Shown: one piece after another, positions 7,383-15,902 of the stretch
How positions within the stretch are numbered: the stretch's first letter is position 1
How the letters are laid out: each line of letters begins with the position of its first letter
Assembly: GCA_900549995.1 (NCBI GenBank)
Contig: URQQ01000065.1
Location: forward strand, 1 to 23,070
Direction: 5' to 3'
From: an uncultured Lachnospiraceae bacterium
GTDB taxonomy: Bacteria; Bacillota; Clostridia; Lachnospirales; Lachnospiraceae
DNA: 23,070 nucleotides
Notes under the pieces: generated by a model
Told to the model about the DNA's origin: nothing
Database searches by the model: none
Seen by the model: the letters and a program-made list of their open reading frames with translations, nothing else
Position numbers and translations under genes: made by a program

Positions 7383-9563
7383 TTATTCGATGGCTCCCAT
7401 CAACCCATTAATCAGAATTGGCTGTCCCAGAATGTCGATCGCATAGACATCCACATGGTAAGCACTCTGTTTATATCCCAGATCACTTGCAAATACGTCT
7501 GTGATATATGATCCGTCTTCTCCAGGCTGCGCCTCATACCACACAAGATCTTCCGGCGCGTCATCTGACCAGATTGCACACCTGATTGCCAGCATATCGA
7601 AATTTGAATCAATATTCGTAATATTAACTGTGAACTTGCCTTCCATAAAATCATACGGCGTCACATTAACATCCGCCGTCACATACCGCCCGGTATGCTC
7701 TTCCTCCGGTTCTTCCTCTTCCTGAATATCAGATGTCAGCTTCTCCATCAGTTTTGATTTTCTCGCAATTTCTTTATCCTCTTTCTCATAGCCAAACCGT
7801 TCTGACAATGTCTGGGTATTGGAAAAAAGGTTTGTCCCAAGTCCAAGTCTGTTTCCTTCAATCACAGCCCCAAGGCTTGCAAGTGTCGTCGGGAAATCAT
7901 CAAATGTCGTATACTCTCTGTATGAATTATTCTCCGGAGTAATCGGCGCATTAATATAAGTTGTATATACTTTCCGTGTGTAATCCTCATCGATATCCTC
8001 ACAGAAATCAGCATCCATCGTCGGATGGTCCCCTGAGATTACAATCGTAGTATTCTCATAGAAATCCTGCTGCTGAATCCATTCCACGAATTCAGTCACT
8101 TTCTTACTGGAACACTGCATCACGTTGGCATACTGGTTATCCCCAAACAGATTTTCACAGTCTTCACACACAAATCCATCTTCAAAATGTGTATCTACCG
8201 TAAGAAGCGTCAGGTTAAATGGTTCATCGCTGCTTCCAAGTTCCGTAAGCCTCTTCTTCGCGATATCAAGCAGGAACCGGTCTTCATATCCCCACCATAC
8301 ATAATATCCCGCAGGCATTTCTCCATTTTTAATTGAATAATTGTAATCATATATATTATAGTTCCCATGTTCCTGAAAGTAAAGCTGTCTTCCGCCAAAT
8401 ACTGCATCTGATCCGATCATCAGGTTCTGGCTGTATCCCTGCTCCTCCAGAATATCACCTAAAGTGACGATTTCCGGGAAGAACGTCTCCTGGGAACTCA
8501 TATTATTTCTCTCGATCGGAATGGTCAGCGGAAGCCCTGACGTCTGTCCAAACATCGCCCCGATTGTCCATGTAGTACCCGTCATGGAATAACCACCGTT
8601 TAACGTCTCATGGTCTCCTGAAAAATTCTCATACTTATTAGACAACTCTGTCAGTTCCGGAATTACATTCTCATCAAAAGCCCCTCCGGATTCTTTATCC
8701 GCATATGTATTTTCCATAGATTCCAGATAAATATAGATAAGATTCCTCTTTTTCTCCGGAAACTGGATACTGACATCTTTCGGGTTCACATAATTATCAT
8801 CAATAAATGTAGAATAAGTACTCTGGTTGCTCCTGTAGGAAGAAATGTCAAGCTCATTCCATATATGCCTCAGGCACAGGACTGTAGACAGGATCGAAAC
8901 GAGAAGAACACTCATCATTGTACTGTAGTATATATTTCTCTTCTTCCTCAGAATAACAAATGCGGCAATCAATACAATAAACACCACAATACTGATGATT
9001 CCGCAGGACAGAATATATTCTTTCACCATTCCTTCATTCGTGCCCTCAAGCGGCGCCTGAATGTGAAAAATCAGCTCCTCCATACTGAGGTTATTCCATG
9101 TTTTCAGTACCCAGAAGACACTGCGTCCGATCAGCATTGCCAATGTTCCAAGCAATACAGCCAACACAGTCCCGATCCACGTAAGCACTCTTGCCACCGA
9201 CGCCCGAAGTGGCTGCTGTACCAGCTTCTTCTCTTTCTTCGGCTTATCACTCTCCTCTTTCTGCCGTTTCTTCGATAAATCTTTGGCCGGATTATTTAAG
9301 ACCTCTTCTGAAGGTTCTTTGTCTGTCTGACTTTTTTCCTCTGTCGCTGCCTCCTTCTTTGGCTCTTCCTGCGGTATTTTTTCCTTACCGGCAGCGTCCG
9401 ACAGTTCCGCTACCAGTTCCACCGCCACCTCTTCCGGCACTACAATCGCCAGTTCCTCATTCAACGGCACATGCTCTTCTGAGAGATCCTTTTCCAGTTC
9501 CCTTTTGATCTCTTCTTTAAAATCTGCCTCTATCTCTTCATTTTTCTCTTGTTCACTAGACAT
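7383..9563 (-). CDS. LTA synthase / OpgB-type phosphoglycerol transferase with C-terminal GBS Bsp-like domain
   Basis: 726 aa from the ATG at 9563, chosen because ATAAGGAG lies 8 nt upstream. A longer frame to 9605 has no ribosome binding site and crosses the likely -10. Order: cytosolic Glu/Lys-rich tail (1-120), about three membrane helices (127-152, 184-206, 214-232), then an outward-facing alkaline-phosphatase-like domain with metal ligand E281 (LESMENTY), the probable catalytic threonine T333 in GTTWTIG, and D511/H512 (SGDHPT). The WTIG...GLPL segment resembles OpgB/MdoB more than LtaS. Residues about 627-726 look like a GBS Bsp-like repeat (WSDDAPEDLVWY, AYHVDVYAIDILG). The expected role is transfer of phosphoglycerol from phosphatidylglycerol to an envelope polymer. 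The acceptor is unknown. It is divergent from pdaA. Confidence 0.88.
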   Translation of the reverse strand: MSSEQEKNEEIEADFKEEIKRELEKDLSEEHVPLNEELAIVVPEEVAVELVAELSDAAGKEKIPQEEPKKEAATEEKSQTDKEPSEEVLNNPAKDLSKKRQKEESDKPKKEKKLVQQPLRASVARVLTWIGTVLAVLLGTLAMLIGRSVFWVLKTWNNLSMEELIFHIQAPLEGTNEGMVKEYILSCGIISIVVFIVLIAAFVILRKKRNIYYSTMMSVLLVSILSTVLCLRHIWNELDISSYRSNQSTYSTFIDDNYVNPKDVSIQFPEKKRNLIYIYLESMENTYADKESGGAFDENVIPELTELSNKYENFSGDHETLNGGYSMTGTTWTIGAMFGQTSGLPLTIPIERNNMSSQETFFPEIVTLGDILEEQGYSQNLMIGSDAVFGGRQLYFQEHGNYNIYDYNYSIKNGEMPAGYYVWWGYEDRFLLDIAKKRLTELGSSDEPFNLTLLTVDTHFEDGFVCEDCENLFGDNQYANVMQCSSKKVTEFVEWIQQQDFYENTTIVISGDHPTMDADFCEDIDEDYTRKVYTTYINAPITPENNSYREYTTFDDFPTTLASLGAVIEGNRLGLGTNLFSNTQTLSERFGYEKEDKEIARKSKLMEKLTSDIQEEEEPEEEHTGRYVTADVNVTPYDFMEGKFTVNITNIDSNFDMLAIRCAIWSDDAPEDLVWYEAQPGEDGSYITDVFASDLGYKQSAYHVDVYAIDILGQPILINGLMGAIE

Positions 9564-9595
9564 TCGAAAACTCCTTATCCTGTATGCTGTACATA

Positions 9596-9624
9596 AGTAT
9601 ACCATCCCGAAAGATTTGATACAA
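9596..9624 (-). promoter_or_regulatory. Likely promoter of the transferase-thrS operon
   Basis: Minus strand: TTGTAT (9619-9624, weak -35), 17-bp spacer, TATACT (9596-9601). The predicted start, near 9589, is about 26 nt upstream of the ATG at 9563 and would exclude the longer reading frame. Confidence 0.45.
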
Positions 9625-9629
9625 CAACC

Positions 9630-9682
9630 AGATTTTAACTAAATCTAAAAAAAGAATTAACAAATTCTTTACAATTTATAAT
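9630..9682. promoter_or_regulatory. Divergent intergenic region with two inverted repeats and a pdaA -10 box
   Basis: AGATTT-N5-AAATCT (9630-9646) and AAAGAATT-AACA-AATTCTTT (9651-9670) are perfect inverted repeats. A plus-strand TATAAT (9677-9682) lacks a good -35, so pdaA may need an activator or another sigma factor. Operator function is a guess. Confidence 0.4.
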
Positions 9683-9777
9683 CTCCCTGCCCTGATATTC
9701 CAGATACTTTCTATTGAAAAGGCATGAATACTCCCTTTCATCAATATAATGACAGTAAACAGAAGTTGGAGAATCTT

Positions 9778-10602
9778 ATGATAAATAAATCGAAATGTAT
9801 TCGCATTGCCGGAATTGCGCTTTTATTCGCCGGCGCATTTCTGGCCGGACGTTTTACAGCAAAAACGGTAGAAAAAGTGAGCGGACGTGTTGTCCTTCCT
9901 TCCTCTGAAGGCAGCTGGGGGCTGAGCTTTCAGACAGAAGGGCAGCCGCCAACTGCCAATGCGACATTTGACGAATTGAAAAAATATGATGCTTACTATG
10001 CAGAAGATACAACAGAAAAAGTCATTTACCTGACGTTCGACGCAGGCTACGAGAACGGAAATACCCCCGCAATTCTGGATGCGCTGAAAAAGCATCAGGT
10101 GCCGGCAACCTTCTTTGTCGTCGGCAACTTTCTTTCCACAAGCCCTGACCTCGTAAAACGTATGGTCTCAGAAGGACATATTGTGGGGAACCATACATAT
10201 CATCATCTGGATATGTCTAAAATTTCGTCTATGGAAACTTTTTCGAAAGAAATCAATGATGTGGAAACCCTGTATGAAGAAATCACAGGAGAAAAAATGA
10301 TCAAATATTATCGCCCCCCGCAGGGAAAATACAGTGAAGAGAACCTGAAAATGGCCAAGGAGCTGGGTTACAAGACATTCTTCTGGAGCCTTGCCTATGT
10401 AGACTGGTACCAGGATGACCAGCCCACAAAAGAGGAAGCTTTTGACAAACTCCTCGGCCGGATCCATCCCGGTGCCATCGTTCTGCTTCACAGTACTTCC
10501 TCGACAAACGGAACGATTCTGGATGAACTGCTTACCAAATGGGAAGAGATGGGTTATACCTTCAAGTCTTTAGATCAGCTGGTTGAGACAGCCGCATCCT
10601 GA
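9778..10602 (+). CDS. pdaA: Polysaccharide deacetylase, PdaA type (delta-lactam-biosynthetic de-N-acetylase)
   Basis: 274 aa from the ATG at 9778, preceded by TTGGAGAATCTT. The frame extends to an ATG at 9724, but that one has only a weak site and would put 18 polar residues before the membrane anchor. A single signal/anchor helix (about 9-24) is followed by the NodB-homology domain: TFDAGYENG (D88), NHTYHH (H139, H143), YRPPQG (R179), FWSLAYVDW and LLHS (H238). The TFDxGYENG form, with a non-Asp third position, is characteristic of PdaA. WGLSFQ..GQPP before the domain is also typical. PdaA removes acetyl from N-acetylmuramic acid on the way to muramic delta-lactam, a spore cortex mark. A spore role here is by family analogy. 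The 3' end overlaps the convergent MATE gene by 28 bp. Confidence 0.9.
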   Translation: MINKSKCIRIAGIALLFAGAFLAGRFTAKTVEKVSGRVVLPSSEGSWGLSFQTEGQPPTANATFDELKKYDAYYAEDTTEKVIYLTFDAGYENGNTPAILDALKKHQVPATFFVVGNFLSTSPDLVKRMVSEGHIVGNHTYHHLDMSKISSMETFSKEINDVETLYEEITGEKMIKYYRPPQGKYSEENLKMAKELGYKTFFWSLAYVDWYQDDQPTKEEAFDKLLGRIHPGAIVLLHSTSSTNGTILDELLTKWEEMGYTFKSLDQLVETAAS

Positions 10603-11969
10603 TCCGGGTTCTCAAGATCCCGCGTCAAAATGTTCAGCCACTGGTACTTTTTATAATGCCCTACTTCAAACGGGATCTTCACAATCTCATCCAGACTGAT
10701 TACAAAATACACAACGAGTACCGGCATTTTGAAGACAAATGCGCATAACAGCCCAAGCGGAACAACAAAAAGCCACATATTTATGGTATCACAGACAAGA
10801 CCAAACCGGGTATCTCCCCCGGCGCAGAAAATACCCGCTACCAAGGTGGCATTCAGCGCTTTCCCAATCACATAATAACTGCAGATCAGAAGCATCGCAC
10901 TTAAATAACCTTCTGCGGTATCTGTAAGCCCTGACAGCGAAAGAATGAGCGGCCTTGCGAGGAGAATGATCCCTCCTCCCAGGACTCCGCTTAATACGGC
11001 CGTCCGAAGCAGCCTTCCGGCATACTCTTTCGCCCTTCGAACTTCACCTCTCCCAAGAACTGTCCCAAGTAAAATTCCGCCTCCGCTTCCAACACCAAGA
11101 CAGAGAGAGGTCACCAGATTTTTCACAACATTTGCCACTGAATTTGCTGCCACAGCATCACTTCCCAGATGACCCATAATCACAGAATACATGGTAAATC
11201 CAAGTCCCCATGCCATCTCATTGGCAAGCACCGGCCCTGTATAACGGATGAAATCTTTAAATAAAACTTTCTGGCAATGAACGATATCCCTCAGATGTAT
11301 TTTCACAGCTCCCGGAGTTCTTGCAATGGCCATACACCATATAAGTTCCAGGAACCTTGAAACCGCCGTCGCTGCCGCCGCACCTGCAATCCCAAGCTTT
11401 GGAAAACCGAGAAGCCCAAAGATCAAAACAGCATTCAGAATGATATTTAAAATCATCGCCGACGAACTGATGACAGTGCTTAACACCGCCTTCCCCGCAT
11501 TTTTCATAATACACAGGTAAATCTGCGAGACGCCCATAAAAAGATACGAGACACTGACAATTCTAAGATATGGAATTCCTGCCCGGATCAACTGTCCGTC
11601 TGAAGTAAAAATCATCATCAGCCATCGTGGGAAAAATGCCGCTCCGATGAAAAACACTGCCGAGATCAAACCTGAGAATTTCAACGCGATTCCCAGTACC
11701 TGTTGCACCGCCCTTTGATCACCTTTGCCCCAGTATTGTGACGCAAGAACTGTCGTCCCAATGGTAAGCCCCGCATAGAACAGGCTTAACACAAACTGTA
11801 CCTGGCTGGCAAGAGAGACCGCCGACAAAGCCGTCTGGCTTACCGCTCCCGCCATAACCACATCCGCAGCGCTTACCAGTGCCGTCATGAGATTCTGCAC
11901 CGTAATCGGAAGTACAAGCGACGCAAGCTCCCGGTAAAATCCTCCAGAATCTTTCCCTGAATTTTTCAA
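10575..11969 (-). CDS. MATE family efflux transporter
   Basis: 464 aa with twelve hydrophobic segments in two halves. It begins MKNSGKDSGGFYRELASLVLPITVQNLM (shown from 20 of these residues onward as the first helix). VVMAGAVSQTALSAVSLASQ and GTTVLASQYWGKGDQRAV are classic MATE segments and recur in weaker form in the second half (DAVAANSVANVVKNL). The start codon is TTG, supported by GAGGTATAGAG just upstream, by the need for the first helix, and by the lack of an ATG before residue 28. The start lies 2 nt after the acetyltransferase stop, so translation is probably coupled. MATE proteins export cationic drugs or metabolites with Na+ or H+. The substrate is unknown. Transcription is expected from the promoter divergent from the AraC gene. 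Confidence 0.93.
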   Translation of the reverse strand: MKNSGKDSGGFYRELASLVLPITVQNLMTALVSAADVVMAGAVSQTALSAVSLASQVQFVLSLFYAGLTIGTTVLASQYWGKGDQRAVQQVLGIALKFSGLISAVFFIGAAFFPRWLMMIFTSDGQLIRAGIPYLRIVSVSYLFMGVSQIYLCIMKNAGKAVLSTVISSSAMILNIILNAVLIFGLLGFPKLGIAGAAAATAVSRFLELIWCMAIARTPGAVKIHLRDIVHCQKVLFKDFIRYTGPVLANEMAWGLGFTMYSVIMGHLGSDAVAANSVANVVKNLVTSLCLGVGSGGGILLGTVLGRGEVRRAKEYAGRLLRTAVLSGVLGGGIILLARPLILSLSGLTDTAEGYLSAMLLICSYYVIGKALNATLVAGIFCAGGDTRFGLVCDTINMWLFVVPLGLLCAFVFKMPVLVVYFVISLDEIVKIPFEVGHYKKYQWLNILTRDLENPDQDAAVSTS

Positions 11970-11971
11970 CT

Positions 11972-12604
11972 CTATACCTCTTCTTTTTTACAGATATCAT
12001 CCCATGCTTCATCGTCAAACTGTCTGTCCCGGAAGTAATATCTCCGGTCATCCTCTGTAATCTGCTTTAACACCCTGCATGGATTGCCCGCAGCAACAAC
12101 ATTGTCAGGAATATCTTTTGTCACGACACTCCCCGCACCAATGACCACATTATTTCCGATTGTCACTCCCGGTGAGATTACCACATTGCCGCCTACCCAT
12201 ACATTGTCGCCGATCGTCACATGGATCCCATATTCATATGCCGTATTCCTTGTATCCGGGTGAATCGGATGGCCCGCCGTGTAAATGGAAACATTCGGCG
12301 CAAACAGCACGTTGTCCCCAATTTTTACTTTTGCCACATCCAGAATCGTACAGTTGTAGTTTGCAAAAAAATGATCTCCGACTTCTATGTTCGTACCGTA
12401 ATCACAGAAAAACGGCGGATTGATAAATGCCCCCTCACCCGCTTTTCCAAGGATTTTACCCGTCAGTTCCCCGATCTTCTCAAAATCAGACCGGTCCATA
12501 AAATTAAATTCCTGAAGCAGTTTCCTTGACTTCCTCTGCTCCTCCATTACACTGTCATCTGAAATATATGGCAGTTCCATATCACGCCTTTTTTTATGAT
12601 CCAT
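11972..12604 (-). CDS. Sugar O-acetyltransferase (maltose/galactoside type, left-handed beta-helix)
   Basis: 210 aa. An N-terminal helical Mac-type segment (about 5-55) precedes hexapeptide-repeat strands (VKIGDNVLFAPNVSIYT, VTIGDNVWVGGNVVISPGV shown in part). The loop GHPIHP (H112-P116) carries the catalytic histidine of LacA/Maa enzymes. GAGSVVTKDIPDNVVAAGNP near 157-176 is the usual end of the helix. It transfers acetyl from acetyl-CoA to a sugar hydroxyl, probably detoxifying unused sugars. AAAGGAGG precedes the ATG. It is the first gene of a pair with the MATE exporter, which fits an acetylate-and-export idea. That link is inference. Confidence 0.93.
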   Translation of the reverse strand: MDHKKRRDMELPYISDDSVMEEQRKSRKLLQEFNFMDRSDFEKIGELTGKILGKAGEGAFINPPFFCDYGTNIEVGDHFFANYNCTILDVAKVKIGDNVLFAPNVSIYTAGHPIHPDTRNTAYEYGIHVTIGDNVWVGGNVVISPGVTIGNNVVIGAGSVVTKDIPDNVVAAGNPCRVLKQITEDDRRYYFRDRQFDDEAWDDICKKEEV

Positions 12605-12647
12605 TGTTAGTTCCTCCCTTTCATTACTTCCAATAATAAATGTTATG

Positions 12648-12676
12648 TTGACTTTCTAATATTTTTTCTATATATT
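12648..12676 (+). promoter_or_regulatory. Promoter of the AraC family gene
   Basis: Plus strand: TTGACT (12648-12653), 17-bp spacer, TATATT (12671-12676). It lies back to back with the acetyltransferase promoter, so one regulator could act on both. Confidence 0.6.
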
Positions 12677-12680
12677 TATA

Positions 12681-12709
12681 ATCATAATGACATTATTTTG
12701 ATTTTTCAA
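12681..12709 (-). promoter_or_regulatory. Promoter of the acetyltransferase-MATE pair
   Basis: Minus strand: TTGAAA (12704-12709), 17-bp spacer, TATGAT (12681-12686). The expected leader is about 70 nt, ending in an AAAGGAGG site. Confidence 0.55.
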
Positions 12710-12765
12710 TTACAATATTGCCACAAAATATAATAATCCCGCCACCCCAAAAGGAGGATATCATT

Positions 12766-13680
12766 TTGACCGAATCCTGCAAAAATGTCCTTATCAATGA
12801 AGATCTGAAAGAACTGCTGACACGCGGAACCCCCGGATTCCCCTGTGAAGCCTATTATGAAAATATTCTGGATTTTGCCCACGGCATCGTAGGCTGGCAC
12901 TGGCATGAAGAGATTGAACTGATTGCTGTAAAAAGCGGAATGATTTCCGTCGGTATCGGTGATGGCAGCAGTTCTTTCCGTATCCGGGCCGGTGAAGGCG
13001 CTTTCATTAATACAAACGTGCTTCATACCGTCCGTGAGATAGAGCATATGAGCAGTGACGTAATTTCATTTGTATTTCACCCGAGCCTGATTGCCGGCAC
13101 TCCTGCAAGTTCCATCAACCTGAAATTCGTACAGCCGGTTCTAAACTGCCGTGCTCTGGAATTCATCGCATTTGAAAACGATGCCCCCTGGCAGAAAGAA
13201 GCCGCACAACTCATCTTCGACGCCTACGAAGTTTATACCAGAGAAGATTTCGGTTACGAACTCCTTGTCAGAGAATCTCTTTCAAAACTCTGGCTTACCG
13301 TTGCCACTCATATGCAGTCAGTGCTTCTGTCCGCACCGGCAGCCCCGAATGAAGACGAAGAACGTGTGAGAAAAATGCTGACCTTTATCCATGAAAATTA
13401 TGCCAGACCCCTCACTCCTCTTCGGATTGCATCTGCCGCAAATATCAGCGAAAGAGAATGTTACCGTTGTTTTCAGAGGATCATACAGATGACACCTGTC
13501 AGTTATCTTCTGCAGTACCGGATTCAGTCTGCCGCTACTTTACTTACCCAGACAGATCTCACAGTCACTGAAATCAGCAGCCGCGTCGGATTCAACAGCC
13601 CCAGCTATTTTACAAAAATATTTGTCCGCCATATGAACCTCACCCCACGGCAGTTCCGCAATACCCAGAATCGTTCATAG
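12766..13680 (+). CDS. AraC family transcriptional regulator with N-terminal cupin sensor
   Basis: 304 aa from a TTG at 12766, preceded 8 nt away by AAGGAGG. The frame can be extended to another TTG at 12718, but that one has no binding site. The N-terminal cupin (GWHWHEEIELIAVKSG, then RAGEGAFINTNVLHTV) is the usual small-molecule sensor. Two helix-turn-helix units form the C-terminus (LRIASAANISERECYRCFQR, then TEISSRVGFNSPSYFTKIF and LTPRQFR). It is divergent from the acetyltransferase-MATE pair and is its likely activator. A sugar or a transported compound would be the expected signal, but nothing in the sequence identifies it. It ends just before a terminator shared with the convergent EAL gene. 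Confidence 0.92.
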   Translation: MTESCKNVLINEDLKELLTRGTPGFPCEAYYENILDFAHGIVGWHWHEEIELIAVKSGMISVGIGDGSSSFRIRAGEGAFINTNVLHTVREIEHMSSDVISFVFHPSLIAGTPASSINLKFVQPVLNCRALEFIAFENDAPWQKEAAQLIFDAYEVYTREDFGYELLVRESLSKLWLTVATHMQSVLLSAPAAPNEDEERVRKMLTFIHENYARPLTPLRIASAANISERECYRCFQRIIQMTPVSYLLQYRIQSAATLLTQTDLTVTEISSRVGFNSPSYFTKIFVRHMNLTPRQFRNTQNRS

Positions 13681-13689
13681 CTACGGCAA

Positions 13690-13725
13690 AACAGCCGGCA
13701 GATTTAACTCTGTCCGGCTGTTTTT
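13690..13725. terminator. Bidirectional terminator between the AraC and EAL genes
   Basis: AACAGCCGG (13690-13698) pairs with CCGGCTGTT (13714-13722), extended by CAGA/TCTG. T runs lie on both sides (TTTTT on plus, TTTT on minus). On the minus strand, the last codons and stop (13704-13706) of the EAL gene lie inside the hairpin. Confidence 0.85.
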
Positions 13726-15902
13726 CCATCATTTAACTTAAGTTCCAGCTCTTTTTCCCTCGTCACATTCTCCACAAGTCCGATCGCCCTGACCGTTTTC
13801 CCCCGGTTATCTTTGATCGCAGTCAGCGTGATACGGTTCCACACCGTGCTGCCGTCGCCCATATGGGCACGGATCGTACAGGACGCCTGTTTTGCCCCTG
13901 CATAGATGTCATAATAAATCTGGCGGAACATATCTTCATACCCTTCACATACCGATCCCTGTTCAATAAATCCTTCCGGCGCATCTGCCACACAGTCACT
14001 CAGTCCAAAGGCATCCCGGCTGTGCTGTGCATAATACGCCGTATGTGTTTCAGTATCTACTTCAAAAAGAGTATTGCTTGTGGCTTCCATCGCAATCCTA
14101 AACCGCTGCTCCGATACACGGAGTTCTTCAATCGCCTCCATCTGTCCCGTAACATCAGAGACAGATGCATAATAGAGATCTTTCTTATTTGTTGCCGCCA
14201 GATAGAAAAATCTGATCTGAAGCCAGAGAATCCGGCCGTCACTGCGGAACCTGCGGACATGCAGCTCCACCCCGCTGTCGCCGCTGTTTCTGGCTTTTTC
14301 AAGTCCTCTGACCAGAACCTGACGGTCTTCTTCCAGAACCGTTTCAAACAGATTGTAACTTTCCCCTGACGCCTGAATCCCATCGTAATGCACGATTCTG
14401 CAGTAATGGTCATTGCAGCGGGTAAGTTCCAGATGCTCTCCGTCGTACTGGTACAGCGCAATTGCCCCAAGAATATTATCAAGCAGCTGATCCGTCATCA
14501 TGTCCGCCTGCAGTACCTCCCTGAAATCAAACCGTTCCATTTCCTCTGAATGCCTGTCTGCCCCGGGCGTATACCCGATTTTCTTGTCATCTTCCAGAAG
14601 CTTTTCGATCTCTCCAAGCGGCATCGGATGATAGTAATAATAGCCCTGTGCATAGACACATCCGATTCCAAGAAGAAAATCCACCTGCTCTTTTGTCTCA
14701 ACGCCTTCCGCAATCACCTTAAGCTTCAGCCACCTCGCCATATGGACAACAGATACCAGAATATCCCTGCTTTTCTGATTCGTACTATCCAGAAACCGCA
14801 TATCCAGTTTCAGGATATCAATATTGATATCCTTTAATATATTGAGCGATGAATATCCGCTCCCAAAATCATCCATCAACACCGTAAACCCATAGTGCAT
14901 CAGCTGCTCTATCGTGGCTATAATCTTCTCCGGCCGGCCAGTATATGCACTCTCCGTCACTTCCACTTCCAGCATATCCGGACTGATATCGTACTTTTGC
15001 ACAATCTGGTAAAAGATCTCAAACACATCCATGCCAAGGATATCAATGCGCGATACATTGACCGACACCGGAAGGATTTTTTCTCCCCGTTCTTTCCTTT
15101 TACTCAGCCATTTTGCAGCTTCTTCCCACATGTAGATATCCAGTTTCTTGATAAACCCATTTTTTTCAAACACCGGAATAAACACACACGGAGCAATCAG
15201 CCCCCTCTGTGGATGTTCCCATCTTACCAGAGCTTCCGCGCCCACAATTTTTCCGTCTCTCATATTACATTTCGGCTGCATATAAATTTTAAACTCACCG
15301 TTTTTCAGAGCTTCATCAGCTCTGCTGAGTATCTCATGCTCCTCTAATAAAAGATTTCGAAAGCTCGAGTCATAAAGCGCAGAATGCTTCATATAATTTC
15401 CTTTGACCGTATTCAGTGCAAGGATCGCCCTGTCACACATCAACTCCACCGGCAGCGTCCGGTCACTGACTTCATATGCCCCGATCGCAGGTGTCACCCG
15501 TATATCAGATCTGTAGTCTGCAAAAATCTCCGTAATCTTAAGTTCCACCCATCCCCGGTCCACAGATGCCGGTATACAGATTCCATAGATGTCAGCCGAT
15601 ATCCTCCCAAGCACTGCCTCCAAAGGCGAGAACTTTTCCCGGAGCTTTTCTGCAAGATACTGAAGCAGTTCATCCCCCTTCTCACTTCCGTATAAATCAT
15701 TTACCAGCTTGAATTTTTCAATGTCAACACAGTAAATATAGAACTCTTCTTCTGGTTTCTCTGTGATCCTTGCTCTCGTCTTCTGGTAAAACGTATTTTT
15801 ATTATACAGCCCTGTCAAAAGGTCGTACTCTTTAAAAAACTGCAGTTCCTTTTTCAATCTGGCATTTTCCAGTTTCAGTTCTTCATCCTGCATTTTCTCC
15901 AC
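13704..15902 (-). CDS. Cyclic-di-GMP phosphodiesterase candidate, GGDEF(degenerate)-EAL-PAS-PAS
   Basis: 732 aa, no membrane helix, short N-terminal coiled coil (3-25). A GGDEF domain (about 25-170) has SADIY (102-106) in place of GGDEF, so cyclase activity is not expected, though GTP binding may remain. The EAL domain (about 188-437) keeps its key residues: EAL (223-225), VNVSR (N282), VTES (E317), MDDFGSGYSS (D344, D345), LKLD (K365), AEGVE (E399) and the Q419 region. It should hydrolyse c-di-GMP. Two PAS-like sensor domains follow (about 465-585 and 595-720), an unusual C-terminal position. The start codon appears to be GTG (15902); an in-frame ATG at 15893 is the alternative. It is a single gene between two terminators. 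The signal sensed is unknown. Confidence 0.9.
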   Translation of the reverse strand: MEKMQDEELKLENARLKKELQFFKEYDLLTGLYNKNTFYQKTRARITEKPEEEFYIYCVDIEKFKLVNDLYGSEKGDELLQYLAEKLREKFSPLEAVLGRISADIYGICIPASVDRGWVELKITEIFADYRSDIRVTPAIGAYEVSDRTLPVELMCDRAILALNTVKGNYMKHSALYDSSFRNLLLEEHEILSRADEALKNGEFKIYMQPKCNMRDGKIVGAEALVRWEHPQRGLIAPCVFIPVFEKNGFIKKLDIYMWEEAAKWLSKRKERGEKILPVSVNVSRIDILGMDVFEIFYQIVQKYDISPDMLEVEVTESAYTGRPEKIIATIEQLMHYGFTVLMDDFGSGYSSLNILKDINIDILKLDMRFLDSTNQKSRDILVSVVHMARWLKLKVIAEGVETKEQVDFLLGIGCVYAQGYYYYHPMPLGEIEKLLEDDKKIGYTPGADRHSEEMERFDFREVLQADMMTDQLLDNILGAIALYQYDGEHLELTRCNDHYCRIVHYDGIQASGESYNLFETVLEEDRQVLVRGLEKARNSGDSGVELHVRRFRSDGRILWLQIRFFYLAATNKKDLYYASVSDVTGQMEAIEELRVSEQRFRIAMEATSNTLFEVDTETHTAYYAQHSRDAFGLSDCVADAPEGFIEQGSVCEGYEDMFRQIYYDIYAGAKQASCTIRAHMGDGSTVWNRITLTAIKDNRGKTVRAIGLVENVTREKELELKLNDGKTAGQS

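Noticed and set aside
9724..9777. Longer pdaA start at 9724
   Set aside because: It has a weak binding site and adds a polar stretch before the membrane anchor. The ATG at 9778 has GGAG at the right distance.
13863..15347. Plus-strand frames of 95-168 codons opposite the GGDEF-EAL-PAS gene
   Set aside because: These are antisense shadows of a continuous, motif-rich coding region.
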